Source: Nephrocerus scutellatus | Taxonomy: Eukaryota > Arthropoda > Insecta > Diptera > Pipunculidae | Assembly: GCA_947095585.1 (NCBI GenBank) | Contig: OX352761.1 | Coordinates: 63,998,882 to 64,062,881 of the forward strand | Length of the DNA stretch: 64,000 nucleotides | Reading direction: 5' to 3' | Shown: positions 22,415 to 33,809 of the stretch, piece after piece | How the letters are laid out: the number at the start of each line of letters is the position of its first letter | Position numbering within the stretch: the first letter of the stretch is position 1 | The notes under the pieces: model-generated | What the model saw: the letters and a program-made list of their open reading frames with translations, nothing else | Databases searched by the model: none | Told to the model about the DNA's origin: nothing | Made by a program: the position numbers and the translations under genes

Positions 22415-22662
22415 GCGGCTAAGAGGTCAGAATGCTTTCTGCTAACCACCAAAGTCACGGATCGATATGTAAGTACTGGTATGACCATTGTCTTATACAC
22501 CAGCATTTCGAATGTTACGGTTAAGTTCCTGAATTTGAAGAGTCTTGACGGACTATAGTAGCCCATGTTCGGTTTGAGCAACTGTGCGTGTATTTCCGGT
22601 CCCATGCTGTTATCGGCTGCTACAGTTAACCCAAGACAGTTAAGGGATTGTACGACTTCCAA
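22413..22662 (-). pseudogene. Third, truncated copy of LINE ORF2 C-terminal fragment
   Basis: Begins at the breakpoint and continues identically to 20774-21023 (MEVVQSLNCLGLTVAADNSM through VSRKHSDLLAA), so it lacks the last ~70 residues of the other copies. It is joined head-on to gypsy leader sequence. Confidence 0.8.
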
Positions 22663-22680
22663 TTAGCGCTCCACTATTTT

Positions 22681-24790
22681 AATTTCCAAAGAAACAAATC
22701 CTACAGTCGCATATTAGTCCTACATTCCGAGTTTCATACGAATCGCTTGAAAATTGGCTTGGTTCCAAAAATTCCAGATCCTATTGGCCAAATCCCAGAA
22801 TTTCCATAGGAACAAATCTTATAGTTGCATTTAAGTCCTACATTCCGAGTTTCATACGAACCCCTTGAGAAATGGCTTGGTTCCAAAAATTCCAGACCCT
22901 ATTGGCCAGATCCCAGAATTTCCATAGGAACAAATCTTACAGTCGCATTTTAGTCCTACATTCCGAGTTTCATACGAACCCCTTGAGAAATGACTTGGTT
23001 CCAAAAGCTCCAGACCCTATTGGCCAGATCCCAGATCTTACAGTCACATATTAGTCCTACATTCCGAGTTTCATACGAATCCCTTGAGAAATGGCTTGGT
23101 TCCAAAAACTCCAGACCCTATTGGCCAGATCCCAAAATTTCCATAGGAAAAAATCTTACAGTCACATATTAGTCCTACATTCCGAGTTTCATACGAATCC
23201 CTTGAGAAATCGCTTGGTTCCAAAAAGTCCAGAATCCCTTGAGAAATCGCTTGGTTTCAAAAAGTCCAGACCATATCGTCCAGATCCCAGAATTTCCAAA
23301 TGAACAATTCCTACAGTCGCATATTAGTCCTACATTCCGAGTTTCATACGAATCGCTTGAAAATTGGCTTGGTTCCAAAAATTCCAGACCCTATTGGCCA
23401 GATCCCAGAATTTCCATAGGAACAAATCTTATAGTTGCATTTTAGTCCTACATTCCGAGTTTCATACGAACCCCTTGAGAAATGGCTTGGTTCCAAAAAT
23501 TCCAGACCCTATTGGCCAGATCCTAGAATTTCCATAGGAACAAATCTTATAGTCGCATATTAGTCCTACATTCCGAGTTTCATACGAATCCCTAGAGAAA
23601 TGGCTTGGTTCCAAAAATTCCAGACCCTATTGGCCAGCTCAGTGGGCGCCGTGGCTCAGTGGAAGTGCACATGGCTGCTGAGCAGGAGGTTCAGGTTCGA
23701 ATCCCGGCAACACCAAAAGTATTTTTTACGGTGTCCCACCTCTCGCGAATGGGTGACAAACGTTCCGAGAGAAATACCTTGTCACGGAAAGCTTCTCAAT
23801 TCGCCGTTCGGATCCGGTCTTAAATTGTAGGTCCCTTCCATTTGTGTCCAAAAATTAACATGCGCAGCACAAATGGTCGCGAGAAGTTAGGCCTTGAACC
23901 GCAATGGTCTGTCGCGCCGAATATTATTATTATTATTATTGGCCAGCTCCCAGAATTACCATAGGAACAAGTCTTACAGTCGCATATTAGTCCTACATTC
24001 CGAGTTCATATGAATCCCTTGAGAAATGGCTTGGTTCCAAAAATTCCAGACCCTATTGGCCAGATCCCAAAATTTCTATAGGAACCAATCTTACAGTCGC
24101 ATATTAGTCCTACATTCCGAGTTTCATACGAATCCCTTGAGAAATGGCTTGGTTCCAAAAATTCCAGACCCTATTGGCCATATCCCAGAATTTCAATAGG
24201 AACAAAACTTAAAGTCGCATATTAGTCCTACATTCCGAGTTTCATACGAATCACTTGAGAAATGGCTTGGTTCCAAAAATTCTAGACCCTATTGGCCAGC
24301 TCCCAGAATTTCCATAGGAACAAGTCTTACCGTCGCATATAAGTCCTAAATTCAGAGTTTCATACGAATCCCTTGAGAAATGGCTTGGGTCCAAAAATGC
24401 CAGACCCTATTGGCCAGATCCCAGAATTTCCATAGAAACCAATCTTACAGTCGCATATTAGTCCTACATTCCGAGTTTCATAGGAATCCCTTGAGAAATG
24501 GCTTGGTTCCAAAAATTCCAGACCCTATTGGCCATATCCCAGAATTTCCATAGGAACAAAACTTATAATCGCATATTAGTCCTACATTCCGAGTTTCATA
24601 CGAATCCCTTGAGAAATGGCTTGGTTCCAAAAATTACAGACCCTATTGGCCAGATCCCAGAAATTCCATAGGAACCAATCTTACAGTCGCATATTAGTCC
24701 TACATTCCGAGTTTCATACGAATCCCTTGAGAAATGGCTTGGTTCCAAAAATTCCAGACCCTATTGACCCGAAACCAGAATTTCCATAGG
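22681..24790. repeat. 118-bp satellite array 3 (about 15 monomers)
   Basis: Co-linear with 16171-18280 at an exact offset of 6,510 bp, including the 101-bp short monomer, the partial duplication and the embedded SINE, with only scattered substitutions (for example CTATCGCG versus CTCTCGCG inside the SINE). This shows it is a segmental copy of array 1, not an independently grown array. Confidence 0.95.
23641..23937 (+). mobile_element. tRNA-derived SINE, duplicate copy in array 3
   Basis: Same A and B boxes, ATT tail and flanking ATTGGCCAGCTC repeats as 17131-17427, at the same position in the satellite. It arrived by duplication of the whole array. Confidence 0.92.
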
Positions 24791-24805
24791 AGCTGGGGCC
24801 GTAGT

Positions 24806-24910
24806 AATATATGTATTTATATATACATATATAGTTATATTTGTAGTTATATACATATATAGTTACATACATATAAAGTATAACTATAGAAAACGAGGCA
24901 TAAAATTAAC
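24806..24910. repeat. TA-rich microsatellite, second copy
   Basis: Same TATATACATATATAGTTATA-type block as 18290-18396, followed by AAAACGAGGCATAAAATTAA. Here it continues into gypsy LTR-related sequence instead of LINE. Confidence 0.85.
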
Positions 24911-25095
24911 AAAAGTGTACAACAGTGTAACCAATGTGTGAGCTGTGATAATTGTTGCCTCCTCCGTAAAAGTTTCACTTCAAAAAACATTGTTGCTTTT
25001 TTTCATATGGGGTAACCCAATGAATATCACTGTGCTTGTTTACGCGCTATTCATTGAGATACACCACGCATGAGTAAAGTACTTACACCTTTTGA
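24911..25095 (+). mobile_element. Gypsy 5' LTR, outer portion
   Basis: CCCAATGAATATCACTGTGC through AGTAAAGTACTTACACCTTT matches the 3' LTR at about 33288-33370. The LTR is then interrupted by LINE sequence at about 25096 and resumes near 25785. The outermost bases (before ~24980) align poorly with the 3' LTR, so the exact 5' boundary is uncertain. Confidence 0.7.
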
Positions 25096-25785
25096 TAAAC
25101 GATGTAACCATTACTTCGTCTCTTGATACTTTGGAGCACAGACGAAATGTAGGAGCTTTATCTGTTTTCTACAAATTTTACAACGGTAAATGTTCTTTAG
25201 AAACCCGTTCTCTAGTTCCAGGTCCTTTTCTCAGTAACGTAAACACTCGTTCCAATCAACATTGATTTGCCTTAAAAAATTTTCATGTAGAACCCAACAC
25301 TTTAAATCCTCCTTTTTTCCGAGAGTCTCTTCGATGTGGAATGAATTGGTCGAGCCCGTGTTTCCCGAATCTTATAATCTGCAGGCCTTCAAAATAGCCG
25401 TTAACAACTTCCTGAAGGATGATGGATAAAGTATTCATAAGTTGTTTATTAATATAAAATATATATTTAAAAAAAAAAAATGTTTATCAGTATTTTTTAC
25501 ATTATTTTTATAATTTGTAATATTTTCTTGGTCAACATTTTTTGTAGTTTTCCCTGACCATGATCCATTGAGGAAAGCATTTGGACTCGCGTCGTTTAGT
25601 TTCGTGTTCGTTTTTTTCGCATTGCTTTTTCAATGAATCAGAGAGAATTCTGAGAAAATAAATTGAAACCGGCTACAAACGTGAGGAATGTGATATATGT
25701 ATTGTAAATCACATTCCATCGATTTTTATTTTATTTTGAATTTTAATACAGGGCTTAGCCCAACTTACTGCCGTGACGCAAGTCA
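25096..25785 (+). mobile_element. LINE 3' end inserted in gypsy 5' LTR
   Basis: Plus-strand sequence encodes, in broken frames, the same C-terminal region as 12515-13010 (blocks equivalent to LEHRRNVGALSVFY, ETRSL and PGPF) followed by the LINE 3' untranslated region. It is 5'-truncated, as is typical of target-primed insertion, and more diverged than the minus-strand LINE copies. It splits the LTR between CACCTTTTGAT and GTAGGGTACTC. Confidence 0.8.
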
Positions 25786-26233
25786 GTAGCCAGTAGGGTA
25801 CTCAATCTTTTTGCAAGTTGATGTAACACCACCAATAGTGTTGTGTTGACTTACGATCTGTTCGGCAGGCTACATCTGGGCCAGTCATATTCTCACACTT
25901 TTGCAAGTTGGGTAACACTTCTGACATTGTTGTCTTGTTCTACGCTCTGCTCAGTAGGCTACACCACACGCATATAGTGTACCAATACCTACATTACCCA
26001 CAAGTGCATTGCGCTCTGCGCCCCGTGTGCTCTCTATGCACTGTCAGCTACCGACCCCCCTTCTTTATAATAATTATTTTAAGTTATAGTAAGCAGACCA
26101 GCCTTTGTATTAGAAAATAAAACGAGAAGAAAACAAATACCAAACACAAACTGTATTTATTTTGTAACAAGGAAGTCAGAAGGAGAACGAACCTTGGGTG
26201 ACCGGCGAGCGTCACTCGAGCAATTACGTTACA
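25786..26233 (+). mobile_element. Gypsy 5' LTR, inner portion
   Basis: Aligns with 33430-33780 of the 3' LTR (GGCTACATCTGGGCCAGTCA, CTCTATGCACTGTCAGCTAC). It extends further, ending ACGTTACA at 26233, whereas the 3' LTR is truncated before this U5 end. No certain tRNA primer-binding site is recognised directly downstream. Confidence 0.78.
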
Positions 26234-26781
26234 AAATTGTCGCTTCACCGACCGACACCGAATAAAATTCACTTTTTTTCGCATCTACAATTAAGGAACA
26301 TAAAATTAGCAAGGACAAAAAACAAAACAAAATAAAATTTTGGGCACCAGCCGGGGAACGTTCAAACCGTGTACCCTTACTTACACTAAGTACAACGAAC
26401 TACCGAAGCCTGGAAAATGTTAACCGAGGAAGGTACTCGTGTTTCTGGTATATACTTACTCCGGAAGAAAGAATTAATAAATAAGTTAGATCGTCGTGGA
26501 ATTGGCCGAGTTGAAAAAATACAAATCATGTCAGGACCTTCGCACCATGGAATTACCAACCATCGCCGACATCCTACCAACTCTGGCATCAAAGACCATC
26601 ACAACAAAATCAGCAAACGTTTCAATGATTTCGTACTCACAAGTACCAGCCACAACCGGTAACCTGCCGAACATAGAATCCAAGACCACAACCGCGCAAC
26701 CACCAAGAACAAAACCCTCCACGAGTAGTAACCTATCACCCATCCGACGCAAATGTAATGGACAAGGTTTGAAAATGGAAT

Positions 26782-27555
26782 GTGAGATTTGATGGTGGCA
26801 ATAATAATCCACTCGAATTCTTGGAAAGAGTAAAAGAGCCAGCGGAATGCTACCAGTTACCACTCAACCGTATATTCCGCACCCTACCTGAGCTTCTAAA
26901 AGGGAACGCACTAGTCTGTTATCGGAGCAATAAGGAATTTTTAAATACCTGGGACCTGCATCAGGAAAACCGAACTCAGAATAGCCGAGAGAAAGGCAAA
27001 GAGTATATAACGTCCATTCAAGCCCTGATACGATGGCACGTTGCACTTACTCCTGAGGAAAAACTTAATCGTATATATGCGAATCTTCGACCGGACTACC
27101 GACATTACAATAAGCGAAGAGAATTTACTACGCTTTCAGAACTCACTTCGCTCATCGAAGCTTTTGAATGTCTTGGGACTGAACAACTCCCTCGACCAGT
27201 TCAAACTTGAATGCGACCGTCACCATTACGACCCACCGCACCGCCATTTCATCATACCGCCCCAGCGACTCAGGCACCGATAAATCCATACCAACCACTG
27301 ATGCGATCCGCTCGACCAGTCATGCACTCACAAAATATCAGCGATGTAACATATCCACAGCATTTCCCGAATACCAACAATGTAACATATCCTCAACACT
27401 TACCTAACCCCAGCAATATGACATATCTGCATCGCCCAAAAGCCGTCCGTCCGACCGCACTCAAAGCTTTCGACCGGCAAACCTGCTGCTGGACTTGCGG
27501 CCAGCCCGGACATACTCGATACCGCTGTCAACAAACGCGCCGACTTTTTTGTTGA
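26782..27555 (+). pseudogene. Gypsy gag: capsid and zinc knuckle
   Basis: One reading frame with an in-frame TGA at 27208-27210. The first part (MRFDGGNNNPLEFLERVKEP ... LTPEEKLNRIYANLRPDYRH) is the capsid-like retrotransposon gag domain that packages RNA. The second part is a Pro/Thr-rich linker with a roughly 12-residue repeat (NNVTYPQHLPN type, three copies), then CCWTCGQPGHTRYRC, a CX2CX4HX4C nucleic-acid-binding knuckle. The N-terminal part (26496-26792) is in another frame, so a frameshift lies near 26780. Confidence 0.8.
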
Positions 27556-27559
27556 CACT

Positions 27560-27878
27560 GCGGTACAAATGGCATACAAAGTCGTTAATGTACCTGCACT
27601 CCGGCAAACGCCAACGGGCCGTCCAACACCATGAGGCATTAGACGCCCCAACTACCACCACTCCAAGCCTGGCCTCATACACTCTACCCATAAAGTTATT
27701 TAACCATAAATATAACGCAATTATCGATACCGGTGCAGGGAGATCCTGCATAGGCAAAACTATACAACAACTCTGTATGGAAAACCATATACCAGCCCGA
27801 CCGGTTGCAATCACCTTTGCCTTGGTCGATAACAGAACCGTCACCGCTCGCAAAGCGTACACATTAGAATTAAGTTGA
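27560..27878 (+). pseudogene. Gypsy aspartic protease, split by a transposon
   Basis: IKLFNHKYNAIIDTGAGRSC contains the DTGA active-site triad of retroviral-type proteases. The frame continues to VDNRTVTARKAYTLELS and then meets a stop. The rest of the domain ([20 protein letters not shown]) resumes at about 29170, after the Tc1-like element. The protease would process the polyprotein. Confidence 0.8.
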
Positions 27879-27911
27879 AAGATTGGACTTTTTCACAAGA
27901 ATTTATATATA

Positions 27912-29163
27912 GGTTTTTCAGATTAAATGAAACCTTTTGTAAATTAAGTACAACCTTTTGAAAATTAAACGAAACTATTGCAAATTCAGTGAAACCTTTC
28001 CGAAACAAAATGAAACAATTTGCAAATAAATTGAAAACCATAGAATTTTATTTATTTTATCTCTAAATTAAAATAAATTTTTTTAAAACAAATTATAATA
28101 ATTTTAACTATAGTTTTAACTTCTAAGTCAGCGCTTCCCCTGCTGCTGCTGATGGGAGTGTCATCATCATATCCAAAATAAAGTTGGAGTTAGACCACGC
28201 ATGCCTTCGGCGCAAAAGCAGGTTTAACCCGGATTCATCGATGAAAATCAATTTTTCACGGTTTTGTTGAGCCCATGCTGAAATTTTCCAATACTTATAT
28301 TCCAGACTAGCCAATTTCAATGTAATCCGAAGTTTACCTATGCCGTTTTGAATGCTATGAGGCTCAGTGGTAAGTTTTGTTCTGCAAGCTTTTGTTTGAT
28401 AATAGCCAACGTAAAACCAGGGTTAGTTTCAACTATCCGTTCAATTTTGGTTAATACTTCTGCGGTTAGTTTTGTCGGTCGATTGCCTCCTTTCTTTTTT
28501 ATTAACAATTCGCACTCATTTTGTCTGTAACGACGAAGCACTGTTTTAGCAGAGTTAATATTTAGTCCGGCGATATTTGCCGCATTTTGGACTGTTTCCC
28601 CTCCTTCAAACAGTTTTATTAAAAGATTTTTTTTTTCAAGAGATATATTTTGGTAATTTACGGTTCATCGGTTGTTTCTTGGTTGAGGTTCTTAAAAGTT
28701 GTTTATTATTGTAATAAAAATACTTTCACATATTATAGTAAATGATATTGATATTATGTATAATGTTACATTACCTGATGAACTATTGGATTCAGATGAA
28801 CTCATTTTAATAACTTTTAGTTATGACTGATGAACATGAAACAAATGACACAATGAAATTCTTGAATTACGTGTTTCAATGAATACGTGATGAAATGAAT
28901 AATATGTGAATGTACCATCATAAAATTAAAACAGAAGGTATTTTCTTATTTTTCAGGAAGGAAAATTCTATGGGTTTCAATTTATTTGCAAATTGTTTAT
29001 TTAATTTAGTAAAAAGTTTCACTCTAATTGTAAAATGTTTCATTTAAATTGCAAATAGTTCCGTTTAATTTGCAAAAGGTTTCATTTTGTTTCGGAAAGG
29101 TTTCACTGAATTTGCAAATACTTCCATTTAATTTGCAAAAGGTTTCATTTAATCTGAAAAACC
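27912..29163 (-). mobile_element. Tc1/mariner-superfamily element with iterated terminal repeats
   Basis: The ends are GGTTTTTCAG...CTGAAAAACC, each next to TA. The inverted repeats extend about 130-200 bp and consist of repeated TTGCAAAAGGTTTCATTT-like units, with about eight on the right side (28968-29150) and fewer on the left (27920-28045). Removing it with one TA would rejoin the gypsy protease sequence smoothly. The minus-strand gene inside is described separately. Confidence 0.85.
28123..28806 (-). pseudogene. Tc1-like transposase fragment
   Basis: The minus-strand sequence starts with MSSSESNSSSG at 28805. A helix-turn-helix region follows about 28660-28480 (NAANIAGLNINSAKTVLRRY, then KKKGGNRPTKLTAEVLTKIE). 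Next is PGFTLAIIKQKLAEQNLPLS and a stop at 28338. A second open piece (28320-28123) has NREKLIFIDESGLNLLLRRR, with the Asp-Glu pair of the first catalytic position (FIDESG). The sequence after that is truncated, with no second or third catalytic acidic residue, so the gene is dead. Confidence 0.75.
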
Positions 29164-29165
29164 TA

Positions 29166-29950
29166 TACATCCCGAAACTAATGAACGAATTTCTGATCGG
29201 AACAGACTTCCTGTCAAGATTTGGTTTCACTATCAATCTGGGCGAATATGCCATAACTGCTCAAACAGAACCTAACCCATCAATCATTCGAAGTCTCATA
29301 ACCGAAAACCAGCAACTCAATCAATTCCTGGCTACACAACTACCAGCGTTCGAAAACTTCAAAGAACCAACGACCCACATTGAACATGAGATCCGACTAA
29401 AAAACATGCCTATCCATGCCATGCCATCGAATAGCCCTTATAGTTCACCCATAGTCAAGAAAAAACAAGGCACTTGGAGGCTATGTGTCGACTACCGACA
29501 ATTAAACGAACTGTCAATCAAGAACGCATACCCTCTCCCGCAGATTAATCACGTTTTGGATAAATTAAAAGGCGCCAAATACATCTATACATGGATATTG
29601 GCAGATACCGCTGAAACCGACCAGCCGACCATACACCGCGTTCACCGTTCCCGGCCGAGGACTTTTCCAGTGGAAGGTAATGTCATTTGGATTGCATTCG
29701 GCCCCAGCTACCTTTCAACGGCTATTGGACCAAATAATTAGCACAGCACTAGAACCATATGCCTTTGCGTACCTCGATGATATCATCATAATTGGTCGAA
29801 CCTTCTCTGAACATCTAGCGACACTAACGAAAGTATTCAAACGACTAAAACATGCCAAGCTCAAAATCAACCCCGACAAATGCGAGTTTATGAAGTCCGA
29901 AATGCGGTATCTTGGTCACGCAGAACAGGATACATACCGATCCCAATAAA
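29166..29950 (+). pseudogene. Gypsy protease end and reverse transcriptase
   Basis: After the Tc1-like element the frame gives [20 protein letters not shown] (protease end). The RT follows: [40 protein letters not shown] and [20 protein letters not shown] frameshift near 29600 is followed in the overlapping frame (29680-29949) by [20 protein letters not shown] and YAFAYLDDIIIIGRTF (YLDD catalytic box). RT copies the genomic RNA to DNA. Frameshifts near 29600 and 29930. Confidence 0.85.
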
Positions 29951-29999
29951 GTCGAAGCCATCTAATCCCTCATATCACCTCGAAACATTAAAGAACTCC

Positions 30000-31110
30000 G
30001 CCGAGTAATCGGAATCGCCTCCTGATACCGACGCTTCGTTCTCAACTTTTCCACCATAACAGCACCACTCACCAGGCTGTTAAGGAAAAAGCAGAAATGG
30101 ACATGGGAAGAAGCTCTAGAGAATGCATTTCAGACAATAAAACCAGATTAACCGAAGCACAAATTCTCGCTTGCCCCGACTTTACTAGGCCATTCTTACT
30201 CCAGACAGATGCTACTGCCGAAGGACTTGGAGCAGTTTTTGCACAGAATATTGATAAACAGGAAAGGGTAATCGCATATGCCAGTCGAACCCTTATCAAT
30301 GACGAGCGAAACTATTCGGTCACGGAAAGAGAATGCCTTGCGGTAGTATGGGGTATACGCAAAATGCGGCCTTATCTCGAGGGTTACCACTTCCTCGTCC
30401 ACACCATTCATCAATCATTGAAATGGCTGCGAAGCATCGACAACCCATCTGGACGACTAGCGCGCTGGGCAATAGAACTCCAACAGTATGATTATGAGAT
30501 CCGGTACAGAAAAGGGTTATCAAATACCGTGGCGGACTTCCTATCAAGGCATCCGACCGAAAATTCAGCAATAAAATTAGTTTTACCAATAACTGAGACG
30601 TGTCCGTGGCACAATACCAAAATAACGATGACGAAGGAAAAACCGGAGGAAAACTCCGAGTATCAAATCCTAGACGGTACACTATATCAACACATCTATA
30701 ACCCCACATGCCACACCGAAACCGCTCCAACGGCTTGGAATGTCTGCGTCCCAAAGCCCCTCCGCCATCAAGTTTTACTCGAAAACCACACGGACGTGAC
30801 CGCAGGGCATATGGGGTTCGCAAAAACCATTGCCAGGATGGCAAAAAATTACTATTGGCCCGGATTATTTCGTGACACGGCACGATTTGTCCGACAATGC
30901 CCAACTTGTATTGAATACAAAGTACCGGCCAGCAAACCAGCTGGGGAAATATACATGACAGCCGCCAACTACCCATTGGAGAAAGTAAGTTCCGACTTCA
31001 TAGGCCCACTTCCCCGATCAACCAAAGGAAATACCATGATACTCGTTTTTCATGATAAATTCTCTAAATGGACCGAATTTATAGCACTCCGAGATGCTAT
31101 CACCCTTTAA
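30000..31110 (+). pseudogene. Gypsy RNase H and integrase N-terminal/core
   Basis: One 337-residue frame. RNase H is at residues ~25-165: FLLQTDATAEGLGAVFAQ (catalytic Asp), NYSVTERECLAVVWGIRKMR (catalytic Glu) and YRKGLSNTVADFLSRHP. The integrase zinc-binding domain is HTDVTAGHMGFAKTIARM with QCPTCIEYK (HHCC). The start of the catalytic core is SSDFIGPLPRSTKGNTMILV with its first Asp. It stops at 31110, and the remaining core (ITDNGAQYRSKKF) is in another frame. Confidence 0.87.
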
Positions 31111-32399
31111 TCAAAGGATTTAAGGAACGAATCCTAAGTCGATACGGGTGTCCAAAACCCTAATTACAGACAACGGTGCGCAGTATCGAAGTAAGAAATT
31201 CCAAAAGTTACTAACACAATTACAAATTAAACAAAGATTCACACCACCGTATACTCCGCCAACCCAACAGAGCGCATGAATCGCGTCATAAAAACAATGA
31301 TCTCCCAACATGTCAAAAAGGATCACCGAAAATGGGATGACCATCTCCCCGAACTCATGCTAGCCCTGAATACCAGCCGTAATGAGACAACAGGTTATTC
31401 CGCCGCTTACCTAAATTTTGGCCGCGAACTAAGATTACCGACTACCCCAGAGATAACGTTAAATACGGAACCCAATGCATAAGCTCGTATAACTATATTA
31501 CAGGAAATCCTCGCCCTGGTCCGCTTTATCTCGCCAAGGCCTTTGGAACCCAGAAACATTACTATGATCTACGCCGCCGCCCATGGAACCTAGCCGTGGG
31601 GGAAATGGTATATTACCGTCACCGACCACTCTCCTCAGCAGCACAACAATTCGCTACCAAGCTAGCACCGAAATATGTGGGCCCATACCGAATGCAGAAA
31701 AGAATTTCACCAGTAATAGTCATCCTGGAAGGAGACTGTCAAAAAACTATTACCGCCCACTTAAAAGATTACAAACAAATACCCAACCAACCACAGACCA
31801 AAATTTTTCAAACGTCAGGTATACTCAGTAACAATACGACACCATCCGGTCCAGTACCACTCGAGATGTCAGGCAAAACACCACGCCTCGCAAAGTTTAC
31901 CGACGCCGCTCTAGCACCTGGGACCCACCAACGTACCCAACCACGTCCCGTGCTAGCACCACCACCAAAAAAGACCTTCCAGCACCACAACCGGCACCGC
32001 GCATGGAAGAAGCAGCCACCGCCTCCCAAGCGACCACTCACCAGCAACGAGCTTGTCCGATTTTGCAAGGCAGCACCCAGACTGACCGGAACCACAGCTA
32101 CTCCAGTATCGTTTTTCCGTTCACCGGCATCAAAACCAGCATTTCTTACCCCACTAATAAACAAATCACCACCTATCCTCCTCAATATTACTTCCATAGA
32201 AACCATACAGAAACTAAACCCACTCCCACTTGGCACTTTCGATCAACATAACCAACCCACAAACCAAACCACCCTCCTAAACATACAACCAGACCTACCG
32301 ATCAACCTCCTACCAGCCAGACTTGATCAACCAAATACCAACACCAGACCTACAAGCAACACCGAACCACCTATCCCTGATGCCCAACCAAGGAGATAG
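31111..32399 (+). pseudogene. Gypsy integrase C-terminal part and Pro/Thr-rich tail
   Basis: Broken frames 31111-31482 give the second catalytic region (TDNGAQYRSKKFQKLLTQLQ) and HLPELMLALNTSRNETTGYS. The frame 31596-32399 encodes VYYRHRPLSSAAQQFATKLA and KYVGPYRMQKRISPVIVILE, the GPY/F-type C-terminal module of gypsy integrases. About 190 residues of Pro/Thr/Gln-rich sequence of unknown role follow. Several stops (for example 31480) show decay. Confidence 0.8.
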
Positions 32400-32907
32400 C
32401 TCCGACTCCGACTCCGACTGGACGACTTCACTATTGTAAACAGACGCAACCCCTACGACCAACAGCCATTTGAAGGAATCACCGTCCCGCTCCGCAAGAA
32501 GAGATTCCGATTGAACGGTGAAATATATATACATATATTACTTGAACAGTAATTCCTTCGTTTATTAAAAAAAATGTGAAAAAAAAACATGAAAAAAAAA
32601 CATGAAAAAAAAATAAAAAAATAAAAAAAAAAATTAAAAGAAAATAGTGAAAATATAAACATGGAATAAAATACAAGAAGAAAAAAAAAAAGAAAAAAAT
32701 ATATATGAGAAAAATTTATGGAAAAAAAAAGTTTTTTTTTTTTTCAATTTTGTAACTCGGTTCGGCGATTGGCACACGGAATAAAGGTGATCCCATATAA
32801 AGGAAAAAATGTGACCACCCGACCGAGCACTATTTACACCTATATAATAATAATTACAATTATACAAAATATTTATATATACTTGATTTTTTTTCCGCAC
32901 CCCGAAG
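32400..32907. other. AT-rich 3' untranslated stretch of gypsy
   Basis: A CTCCGA hexamer repeat near 32400 and an open stretch to about 32550 are followed by strongly A-rich, low-complexity sequence (32560-32740). The Lys/Phe-rich frames there on both strands are compositional artefacts. No gene is supported. Confidence 0.65.
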
Positions 32908-32918
32908 TAGGAGGGGAA
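32908..32918 (+). promoter_or_regulatory. Polypurine tract of plus-strand gypsy
   Basis: AGGAGGGGAA lies immediately before TGTTGATTAAATC, the start of the 3' LTR. This is the usual primer for second-strand synthesis in LTR retrotransposons. Confidence 0.75.
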
Positions 32919-33790
32919 TGTTGATTAAATCACCTTCGTCCGTATCTCTAGTTAGAAATTATGAAACACAAAAAACATTGTTACAATAACAATAATCGTG
33001 AAGACCCGATAACTTCCCTAAGTACCAGAACACTGCAGCTGCACAACATGTAAACAGTGCAGTACGGCAATAACGTATTAAAATTCTCAACAAACTAATA
33101 CACTAGGACAGGTAAAACGAGCAGGGAGAATCGAAACAAATTAGGAAGAAACTTCTGCACTAAGCAGTAACCTCTCCTCTCCACCTCATACGACACCACT
33201 ACGCAAGTAAGGAATTGTCGTAAGGTTAGCTTTGGCACACAAGTGTTCATTACGAACCACCAGAGGAAATATATGTACATTTGGTGTAGCCCAATGAATA
33301 TCGCTGTGCTTGTTTACGCGCTATTCATTGAGCTACACCACGCATGAGTAAAGTACTTACACCTTTTGATGTAACAGTACCGACATTGTTGTGTTGACTT
33401 ACGCTCTGTTCGGTAGGCTACATCTGGGCCAGTAGGGTACTCACTCTTTTTGCAACTTGATGTAACACCACCGACAGTGTTATGTTGACTTACGATCTGT
33501 TCGGTAGGCTACATCTGGGCCAGTCATATTCTCACACTTCTGCAAGTTGGGTAACACTACTGACATTGTTGTGTTGTTCTACGCTCTGCTCAGTGGACTA
33601 CACCACACGCATATAGTGTACAAGTACCTACATTACCCACAACTGCATTGCGCTCTGCGCCCCGTGTGCTCTCTATGCACTGTCAGCTACCGACCCCCCT
33701 TCTTTCTCATAATTATATTAAGACCAGCCCTTGTATTAGTATTAAGTTAAACCCGATCGAAAGAAAATAAAACGAGAAGAAACAGAAAAC
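32919..33790 (+). mobile_element. Gypsy 3' LTR, truncated at its end
   Basis: Starts TGTTGATTAAATC after the polypurine tract. It contains ~94-bp internal direct repeats (GGCTACATCTGGGCCAGT at about 33417 and 33507) and a 9-bp hairpin, CAATGAATA ... TATTCATTG (about 33291-33332). It matches the 5' LTR up to AAATAAAACGAGAAG and then breaks near 33790, so the U5 end ...ACGTTACA is missing. Confidence 0.8.
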
Positions 33791-33809
33791 AAAAGTTCTA
33801 CACTGGCTA

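Larger units (their letters stand above)
26234..33790 (+). mobile_element. Ty3/gypsy retrotransposon, plus strand, with nested insertions
   Basis: Order on the plus strand: leader, gag with zinc knuckle (to 27555), protease (to 27878 and 29166-29250), RT (29450-29949), RNase H (30130-30590), integrase (30600-31800), Pro/Thr-rich tail (to 32399), AT-rich stretch, polypurine tract (about 32908-32918) and 3' LTR (from 32919). Protease, RNase H and integrase follow Ty3/gypsy order. Multiple stops and frameshifts, a Tc1-like element at 27912-29163 and a LINE fragment in the 5' LTR make it inactive. Confidence 0.9.

Noticed and set aside
32453..32924. Phe- and Lys-rich frames on both strands
   Set aside because: Caused by long A runs in the gypsy 3' untranslated region; no domain.
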